64,000 nt of DNA from Mycobacterium sp. AZCC_0083. GTDB taxonomy: Bacteria; Actinomycetota; Actinomycetes; Mycobacteriales; Mycobacteriaceae. Below, in pieces: positions 58,499-64,000 of this stretch; the first letter of the stretch is position 1, and the number at the start of each line of letters is the position of its first letter. The notes beneath the pieces are model-generated. The model ran no database searches. It was not told the origin of the DNA and saw only the letters and a program-made list of their open reading frames with translations. The stretch covers positions 1 through 64,000 of the forward strand of contig NZ_JACHGP010000019.1 in assembly GCF_014202335.1 (NCBI RefSeq), read 5' to 3'. The position numbers and the translations under genes are program-made.

Positions 58499-59713
58499 AT
58501 GCCGGGCGAGATCGCGATTGCGTTGGCGGCGGCGCTCATCCTGGCCACTGTGGTCGCCGCGGTCGTCGCAGTGCGTACCCGTCGGGTCGTCACCACCCCC
58601 ACCGAGCGAGCCGTGCACGCCGCGCTGCACACCGCGTCGCTCGCCGCCCGCGCGCTGCGCCACGGAATCGACGTCGACTCCGCGCAGCGTGCCGCACCCT
58701 TTCTTCGCCAACTCACCGGCGCCGACGCCGTCGTCCTGTTCGACGAATCCGGCCAGCGCTCGGCGCAGGATCCCTCCGACCGGTCGACGTGGACGCCGGA
58801 CGCGCTTGCCGCAGCCGAGCACGCCGCCAAGGAGGCGCTCACCGGCCAACGGAGGATCATGTCGACGCACCTGGCGGGCGCGATGGTCGCCCAGCCCCTT
58901 CTCACCGACGACGGAGACGCGCTTGGCGTGCTCGTCGCGGTGACGTCCCGCGAGCCTGGTCCTGGCATGTTGGGCGCCATCGGCGAGGTCGCCCGCTACG
59001 CCGCAAGCCAACTCGAACTGGCCGATCTCGACGCGTCCCGGGCCCGGCTGGACCGTGCCGAGGTGCTGGCATTACGCGCCCAGATCAGCCCGCACTTCAT
59101 CTACAACGCGCTCAACACGATTGCGTCGTTCGTGCGCACCGATCCCGACAGGGCCCGCGAATTGATCCTCGAATTCGCCGACTTCACCCGCTACTCGTTC
59201 CGCGCGGCAGGCCAGTACACGACGCTGTCCGAGGAACTCCGCAACATCGACCGCTACCTGACGCTCGAGCGCGCGCGCTTCGGCAACGCGTTGAAGGTGC
59301 GGTTGCAGGTCGCGCCGGAGATGCTCAACGTCGTCGTGCCCTTCCTCGCACTGCAACCGTTGGTGGAGAACGCCGTCCGGCACGGTTTCGCCGGACGGGG
59401 CGGAGGCAGCGTCGAGATCGTCGCGCGCGACGACGGCACCGATTGCGTCATCACCGTCGAGGACGACGGCGTCGGCATGGACCCCGACGACCTACGAGCC
59501 GGCCCCGCCGACGCGCTTGCCGACGCAAGCCCGGACACGGCAGGACACTCCGCCCACGTCGGCCTCACCAATGTGGATCATCGTCTGCGCGCGGCGTTCG
59601 GCAACGACTACGGTCTTGTGGTCGAGACGGCGATGGACGCGGGCACCAAGGTGATCATGCGGGTCCCGAAGTTCCGGTCGGGCGTCCGGGCCGGTGGAGG
59701 TGCATTCGGTTGA
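58499..59713 (+). CDS. sensor histidine kinase, LytS type
   Basis: A 404-residue kinase with a single N-terminal membrane helix (IALAAALILATVVAAVVAV), a GAF-like sensory domain (about 40-170; LRQLTGADAVVLFDESG and AQPLLTDDGDALGVLVAV), then the His_kinase (LytS/YehU) domain with ALRAQISPHFIYNALNTIAS (His199) and an HATPase_c domain (QPLVENAVRHGF, VEDDGVGMDPDD, VGLTNVDHRLRAAFG). GAGGTGAT precedes ATG 58499. The stop overlaps the TTG start of the LytTR regulator. Together they probably control the two symporter modules downstream. Confidence 0.92.
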   Translation: MPGEIAIALAAALILATVVAAVVAVRTRRVVTTPTERAVHAALHTASLAARALRHGIDVDSAQRAAPFLRQLTGADAVVLFDESGQRSAQDPSDRSTWTPDALAAAEHAAKEALTGQRRIMSTHLAGAMVAQPLLTDDGDALGVLVAVTSREPGPGMLGAIGEVARYAASQLELADLDASRARLDRAEVLALRAQISPHFIYNALNTIASFVRTDPDRARELILEFADFTRYSFRAAGQYTTLSEELRNIDRYLTLERARFGNALKVRLQVAPEMLNVVVPFLALQPLVENAVRHGFAGRGGGSVEIVARDDGTDCVITVEDDGVGMDPDDLRAGPADALADASPDTAGHSAHVGLTNVDHRLRAAFGNDYGLVVETAMDAGTKVIMRVPKFRSGVRAGGGAFG

Positions 59714-60507
59714 GCGGAACACTCGTGGTGCTCGCCGTCGACGACGAGGCGCCCGCCCTCGACGAGCTGGCGTTCCTTCTGAGCGAGCATGACGACATCG
59801 CAGAAGTGACTCGGGCAAGTGACGCGACATCGGCACTGCGGGAGCTGAACCGGCGCCCCATCGACGCCGTGTTCCTCGACATCAACATGCCAGGGCTGAG
59901 CGGTCTCGAACTCGCGGGCGTGCTGACGAACTTCTCGTACCGGCCTGCCGTGGTGTTCGTGACGGCACACGACGACAAGGCGGTCGAGGCATTCGACGTC
60001 GGCGCGGTCGACTACCTGCTCAAGCCCATCCGTGCGAGTCGGCTCGACGAAGCCGTGCGCCGGGTCCTGGCCGCCCGCTCGGACACCACCCGCCCGGATA
60101 CTTCAGGGGACGCTGGCGACCAGGACGCCGACGTGATCCCCGCCGAAGTCGGCGGCATCACCCACCTGGTGCCACGGGACAGCATCGGCTGGGTGGAGGC
60201 CGAAGGCGACTACGCGCGGCTGCACTCCGCGTCAGGTGCACACCTGGTCCGGATACCGATCAGCACCCTCGAATCCCGTTGGCGGGAACGAGGTTTCCAA
60301 CGCATCCACCGCTCCTATCTGGTGGCGCTGCGCCTCGTCGTCGGGCTGCGTACCACCGACGGCGCCGTGCTCGTCCGGCTGCGTGCCAACGGCGCGTCCG
60401 CTGCGGTGGAGCTGCCGGTCAGCCGCCGGCAGGCGCGTGAGCTTCGGGACCGGTTGATCCGAGACCCGATGCGCAACCTCCGTCCCGCTGGGGGCACCGA
60501 TGACTAG
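59710..60507 (+). CDS. LytTR-family response regulator
   Basis: A 265-residue LytTR regulator. Receiver: Asp11/Asp12 (LAVDDEAP), phospho-acceptor Asp57 (VFLDINMPGLSG), Thr in FVTAHDD and Lys105 in YLLKPIRAS. A 40-residue acidic linker leads to the LytTR DNA-binding domain (about 150-255): IGWVEAEGDYARLHSASGAH, then RGFQRIHRSYLVAL. TTG start in a TTGA overlap with the kinase gene. LytTR proteins bind direct repeats; no such pair is obvious in the short gaps here. Confidence 0.93.
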   Translation: MSGTLVVLAVDDEAPALDELAFLLSEHDDIAEVTRASDATSALRELNRRPIDAVFLDINMPGLSGLELAGVLTNFSYRPAVVFVTAHDDKAVEAFDVGAVDYLLKPIRASRLDEAVRRVLAARSDTTRPDTSGDAGDQDADVIPAEVGGITHLVPRDSIGWVEAEGDYARLHSASGAHLVRIPISTLESRWRERGFQRIHRSYLVALRLVVGLRTTDGAVLVRLRANGASAAVELPVSRRQARELRDRLIRDPMRNLRPAGGTDD

Positions 60508-60871
60508 CGGACGTCCACTGCGAGAGCGCGTGGTGCTCGCTCACCGCAGGGGCACCAGGATGGTGCGCACGCGCGCGGAGGTCCAGGAACAGACCCAGGT
60601 CGGCGACGCCTTCGTGCGCGGTCTGGTGCGCGCCCAACTCGGGCTGGCGCTGCGACTGGCCGCGGTGGCGGTGGCCGCAGTAGCGGCAGTTCCGTTGCTG
60701 ATCGGCCTGTTTCCCGAGATCGCCGCCATCAAGGTGTTCGGCATCCGGCTCAACTGGATACTCCTGGCCGCTGTGGTCTATCCCGTGATGTACGGCATCG
60801 GACGGTTGTACGTTCGGCTGGCCGAACAGAGTGAGCGGGACTTCGTCCGCGTCGTCGACGGCGAACCGTGA
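60500..60871 (+). CDS. small membrane protein, DUF485-like position
   Basis: A 123-residue protein with an N-terminal basic segment (LRERVVLAHRRGTRMVRTRA) and two hydrophobic helices (LGLALRLAAVAVAAVAAVPL and LNWILLAAVVYPVMYGIGRL). It overlaps the LytTR gene by eight bases and the symporter by four. The arrangement (two-helix protein directly before an SSS symporter) is the same as for the DUF485 protein of the second module, so it is probably its functional counterpart, although sequence similarity is weak. DUF485 proteins are thought to assist ActP-type permeases. Confidence 0.75.
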   Translation: MTSGRPLRERVVLAHRRGTRMVRTRAEVQEQTQVGDAFVRGLVRAQLGLALRLAAVAVAAVAAVPLLIGLFPEIAAIKVFGIRLNWILLAAVVYPVMYGIGRLYVRLAEQSERDFVRVVDGEP

Positions 60872-62610
60872 TGACCGGCGCACCGTTGACCGCCGCCGCT
60901 CTCATCGCCGCCGCGGTGGCCACGATCGCGATCGGCTTCTACGGGATACGGTTGTCCCGCAATACGTCCGACTTCCTGGTCGCATCGCGCAGCATCGGCC
61001 CGCAATGGAATGCCGCGGCCGTATCTGGTGAATACCTCTCGGCGGCTTCGTTTCTCGGCGTTGCCGGGCTGGTCGCGAAGTATGGTGCCGATGCGCTGTG
61101 GTACCCGGTCGGCTTCACGGCGGGCTATCTCGGGCTCTTGCTGTTCGTGGCAGCGCCGCTGCGCCGCTCCGGCGCGTACACGGTGCCCGACTTCGCCGAG
61201 TTCCGGCTGGCCTCGGCGCGACTGCGCAAGGTCGCGATGCTGGTCGTGGTCGTGATCTGCGTGCTCTACCTCGTCCCGCAGTATCAGGGCGCCGGACTGG
61301 CCCTGAAGACGCTTCTGGGGCTTCCGGTCTGGGTGGGGCCGGTGGCCGTCGGCACCATCGTGATCGTCAACGTGGTCGGTGGCGGCATGCGGTCGATCAC
61401 GTTCGTGCAGGCCTTCCAGTACTGGCTGAAGCTCACCGCGATCGCGGTGCCTGCACTCGCCCTGCTCGTCGTGTTCCTGCACCACGGCACCGACCTGGCA
61501 GGGCCGCTGCCCCCGACCGTGCACCAGCAGACCACCGTCACCGTCGAGACCGACGTCGTGGTGCAGGTCGCCGAACCGGATGGCATCACGGTGGTCGGCA
61601 GCGTCGACGGACAGCACGTCGACGGCGCGCCGTTCCACGCCCCCGGCAGATACACGCTGCAGAAGGGCACGACGCTCACGCTGGCGGCCGGGTCGGCGAC
61701 GCCCGTCGTCGCCGGGGCGCCGAGCGCAGGCGACGACTGGATAGCATCCGGCGGCGGGCTGGGTGGTTATCACCCGTCCTACCAAGTCCTTTCGATCATC
61801 GTCGCCACGTTCCTCGGCACCATGGGACTGCCGCACGTCCTGGTCCGCTTCTACACCAACCCAGACGGCAGGGCCGCACGGCGCACCGCGCTTGCCGTCA
61901 TCGCGCTGCTCTCGCTGTTCTACCTGTTCCCCACGTTGCTCGGGGTCTTCGCCAGGCAGTTCGTGCCGCAGCTCCTGATCACGGGCACCGCGGACGCCGC
62001 AGTGCTCCTGTTGCCCAGCGCGGCGATCGGCGGCATCGGTGGCGCAGGATTGGCCGCACTCGTCGCGGCGGGCGCCATCGCCGCGTTCCTCGCGACGTCG
62101 TCGGGTCTGCTGGTCAGCATCGCCGGCGCACTGTCGACCGACGTGCTGGGCGGGCGGGTCCGCGACTTCCGGGTGGCCGCCGTCGTCGGCGGCATGGTGC
62201 CGCTCCCCCTTTCGCTGCTCGCATCGTCGCTGGAGCTCTCCCGCAGCGTCGGTCTGGTGTTCGCGGTCGCCGCGTCCACACTGTGTCCGCTTCTGGTTCT
62301 TGGCATCTGGTGGCGGGGGTTGACCAGTGTCGGCGCCGCGTGCGGCCTGGCGGTGGGCGGTGTGACGTCTGGAGTGGCGACGACATTGGCGGTTACCGGT
62401 GTCGTCGACGAGCACCTGCTCGGCGGTTGGCCTGCCGTCGTCGTCGGCTACCCCGCCGCGGTGACCGTCCCCCTCGCGTTCCTGACGATGGTGGTGGTCA
62501 GCCGTGTCACGGCGTCGACCAGACCGCCCGACGTGGCGAGGATCTTTGCGCAGATGCACGTCCCAGAGCGGCTCGGGATGGGCGTGGAGCGCGTGCCGCG
62601 CGGCGGCTGA
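60868..62610 (+). CDS. solute:sodium symporter (ActP-like), first copy
   Basis: A 580-residue SSS-family permease, about 13 helices. SRNTSDFLVASRSIGPQWNA and SGEYLSAASFLGVAGLVAKY, the sodium-site region, are near the N-terminus; GYPxGFTAGY-like WYPVGFTAGYLGLLLFVAAP, YLVPQYQGAGLALKTLLGLP, TFLGTMGLPHVLVRFYTNPD and ATSSGLLVSIAGALSTDVLG follow. An unusually long, Thr/Val-rich extracytoplasmic loop of about 85 residues (about 212-298) interrupts the middle. Acetate, pyruvate or another small carboxylate is the likely substrate. GTGA overlap with the upstream gene. Confidence 0.9.
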   Translation: MMTGAPLTAAALIAAAVATIAIGFYGIRLSRNTSDFLVASRSIGPQWNAAAVSGEYLSAASFLGVAGLVAKYGADALWYPVGFTAGYLGLLLFVAAPLRRSGAYTVPDFAEFRLASARLRKVAMLVVVVICVLYLVPQYQGAGLALKTLLGLPVWVGPVAVGTIVIVNVVGGGMRSITFVQAFQYWLKLTAIAVPALALLVVFLHHGTDLAGPLPPTVHQQTTVTVETDVVVQVAEPDGITVVGSVDGQHVDGAPFHAPGRYTLQKGTTLTLAAGSATPVVAGAPSAGDDWIASGGGLGGYHPSYQVLSIIVATFLGTMGLPHVLVRFYTNPDGRAARRTALAVIALLSLFYLFPTLLGVFARQFVPQLLITGTADAAVLLLPSAAIGGIGGAGLAALVAAGAIAAFLATSSGLLVSIAGALSTDVLGGRVRDFRVAAVVGGMVPLPLSLLASSLELSRSVGLVFAVAASTLCPLLVLGIWWRGLTSVGAACGLAVGGVTSGVATTLAVTGVVDEHLLGGWPAVVVGYPAAVTVPLAFLTMVVVSRVTASTRPPDVARIFAQMHVPERLGMGVERVPRGG

Positions 62611-62747
62611 CCGCTCATCGCCATCGATCGACCGTTTACCGCATCACTCGAGGTCTTCGGCGTGTATGCGCCGGGAAGCCGGGGTATGTGACTCACATCT
62701 CAATTAAGTTCGCCGCAGAGCGAGTTCACCGTGAGTCAGGAGTGACC

Positions 62748-63098
62748 GTGCCCGAAACCGACCTTCCACCCCGCGAAGCCGCCGCCAGCGGCCTCGACTT
62801 TGAACAAATCCAGGCCAGCCCGGAGTTTCAGGAACTCCGAAGTAGATTGCGCCGCTTCGTCTTCCCGATGAGCGCTGTGTTCCTGATCTGGTACGCCGCC
62901 TATGTGATGCTTGGCGCCTTCGCCCACGACTTCATGGCCATCAAGGTCTGGGGCAACGTCAACGTCGGCCTGCTCGTCGGCCTTGGACAGTTCCTGACCA
63001 CCTTCATCATCACCGGCGTCTACGTCCGATTCGCCAACCGTGAGCTCGATCCACGGGCCGAAGCCATCCGCACCGAGTTCGAAGGCACCGCATCATGA
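62748..63098 (+). CDS. DUF485 membrane protein
   Basis: A 116-residue DUF485 protein: IQASPEFQELRSRLRRFVFP followed by MSAVFLIWYAAYVMLGAFAH and VNVGLLVGLGQFLTTFIITG, then the conserved YVRFANRELDPRAEAIR. Such proteins (YjcH type) are encoded directly upstream of acetate permease ActP and probably associate with it. CAGGAG five bases before GTG 62748 defines the start; the stop overlaps the next gene (ATGA). A 137-bp gap separates it from the first module and may carry a separate promoter. Confidence 0.93.
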   Translation: MPETDLPPREAAASGLDFEQIQASPEFQELRSRLRRFVFPMSAVFLIWYAAYVMLGAFAHDFMAIKVWGNVNVGLLVGLGQFLTTFIITGVYVRFANRELDPRAEAIRTEFEGTAS

Positions 63099-64000
63099 AA
63101 CTCCTCGCCGCAGCCGCCACCGTCGGGAATCCCGCCGCCAACATCGGCATCTTCGTCCTCTTCGTGGTCATCACGCTCTTCATCGTCATCCGCGCCAGCA
63201 AGAAGAACACCACCGCCGCCGAATTCTTCACTGCGGGGCGCTCGTTCACCGGGCCGCAGAACGGCATCGCGATATCGGGTGACTACCTCTCTGCCGCAAG
63301 CTTTCTCGGCATCGCAGGCGCCATCGCGGTGTACGGGTACGACGGCTTTCTCTACTCGATCGGCTTCCTGGTGGCGTGGCTGGTCGCCTTGCTGCTCGTC
63401 GCCGAATTACTCCGCAACGCAGGCAAATTCACCATGGCTGATGTGCTGAGTTTCCGGCTCAAGCAGCGGCCGGTACGAATGGCTGCAGCGACGACAACCC
63501 TGGCCGTATGCCTGTTCTACCTCCTGGCACAGATGGCCGGAGCCGGGGGTTTGGTGGCCCTGCTGCTCAACATCTCGAGCGAGGTCGGCCAGGCCCTGGT
63601 CATCGCGGTCGTCGGCCTGCTGATGATCGCCTACGTGCTGATCGGCGGGATGAAGGGCACCACGTGGGTGCAGATCATCAAGGCCGTGCTGCTGATTGGC
63701 GGTGCCGCGCTGATGACGGTGATGGTGTTGGCCAAGTTCGGCATGAACTTCTCCGAGATCCTCGGCGCTGCTCAGGCCTCGGTTTCGGGGTCCACCACCA
63801 AGGCCGTCGCCGCCCGCGACGTGCTGGCTCCCGGCGCCCAGTACGGGGCATCGATGACCTCGCAGATCAACTTCATCTCGCTGGCGCTCGCCCTGGTGCT
63901 CGGCACGGCGGGTCTGCCGCACGTGCTGATGCGCTTCTACACCGTGCCCACCGCCAAGGAAGCTCGTCGTTCGGTGGTATGGGCGATCGCCCTCATCGGT
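63095..64000 (+). CDS. cation/acetate symporter ActP-like, second copy (3' end outside window)
   Basis: The first 302 codons of an SSS-family permease: VITLFIVIRASKKNTTAAEF, FFTAGRSFTGPQNGIAISGD, YLSAASFLGIAGAIAVYGYD, LVAELLRNAGKFTMADVLSF, and LVLGTAGLPHVLMRFYTVPT. These closely match ActP acetate permeases, which import acetate, glyoxylate and related acids with sodium or protons. It lacks the long mid-protein loop of the first copy. ATG 63095 overlaps the DUF485 stop; the frame is still open at the window end. Confidence 0.93.
   Translation, partial: MKLLAAAATVGNPAANIGIFVLFVVITLFIVIRASKKNTTAAEFFTAGRSFTGPQNGIAISGDYLSAASFLGIAGAIAVYGYDGFLYSIGFLVAWLVALLLVAELLRNAGKFTMADVLSFRLKQRPVRMAAATTTLAVCLFYLLAQMAGAGGLVALLLNISSEVGQALVIAVVGLLMIAYVLIGGMKGTTWVQIIKAVLLIGGAALMTVMVLAKFGMNFSEILGAAQASVSGSTTKAVAARDVLAPGAQYGASMTSQINFISLALALVLGTAGLPHVLMRFYTVPTAKEARRSVVWAIALIG

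Noticed and set aside
60778..62559. Long minus-strand open frame opposite the first symporter
   Set aside because: No conserved sequence, Arg/Gln/Gly-rich; the plus-strand SSS permease explains the region.

Overview
The window is a high-GC actinobacterial chromosome segment that can be assigned to a non-tuberculous mycobacterium (Mycolicibacterium-like). The evidence is a run of mycobacterial landmark genes: fbiC (coenzyme F420), mshB (mycothiol), lpqW and pimE (PIM/LAM glycolipids), a PE-PPE-domain hydrolase, an MmpL transporter, fdxC and pruA/pruB/pruC. From memory of the M. tuberculosis H37Rv map, the backbone follows the Rv1156-Rv1188 region in inverted order (pruB-pruA-pruC, dapC-fdxC, padR-fadH, fbiC, Rv1171-like, mshB, lpqW, typA, mutT2, phhB, pimE, Rv1158c/1157c-like, Rv1156-like). 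I saw no tRNA, rRNA, CRISPR array or intact insertion sequence.

Layout. 0-6.6 kb: the end of a serine hydrolase, a flavin-dependent acyl-CoA-dehydrogenase-like monooxygenase, a PhzF-like remnant, a PE-PPE serine hydrolase with a 36-bp tandem repeat, a Nudix hydrolase, an SDR and two small proteins. 6.7-11 kb: proline catabolism (pruA-pruB with divergent regulator pruC). 11-17 kb: a broken deazaflavin-type reductase, a carotenoid oxygenase, a NarL-type two-component system, an alpha/beta hydrolase and dapC-fdxC. 17.5-20.5 kb: a small secreted protein and padR-fadH. 20.6-27.5 kb: an inserted patch with yceI, a P1-family peptidase, an MmpL, a glycosyltransferase, gmd and a DUF2231 membrane protein. 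27.6-38.8 kb: fbiC, a secreted low-complexity protein, mshB divergent from a ClC channel, lpqW, typA and two small Cys-rich proteins.

38.8-53.2 kb is the main accessory island. It sits between typA and mutT2, where M. tuberculosis carries narGHJI. A large LuxR-family ATPase regulator (LAL) separates a six-gene leftward array (alpha/beta hydrolase, two-cysteine flavoprotein, SDR, chloroperoxidase-like hydrolase, isochorismatase-like hydrolase, NTF2-like protein) from a rightward array (second chloroperoxidase-like hydrolase, PNPOx-like flavoprotein, an unrecognised membrane protein with an internal repeat, a MOSC/ferredoxin-reductase fusion, a decayed MFS transporter). Nearly identical 20-bp elements precede both arms and a perfect 22-bp palindrome lies in the divergent gap, so the island looks like one regulon, probably for detoxifying a xenobiotic or reactive compound. 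This is my main candidate for an undescribed system.

53.3-58.4 kb returns to backbone genes. 58.5-64 kb holds a LytS/LytTR two-component system followed by two consecutive DUF485-type/solute:sodium-symporter modules; the second symporter runs off the window. Many starts lack a Shine-Dalgarno sequence but have a TANNNT hexamer six or seven bases upstream, the pattern of mycobacterial leaderless mRNAs.
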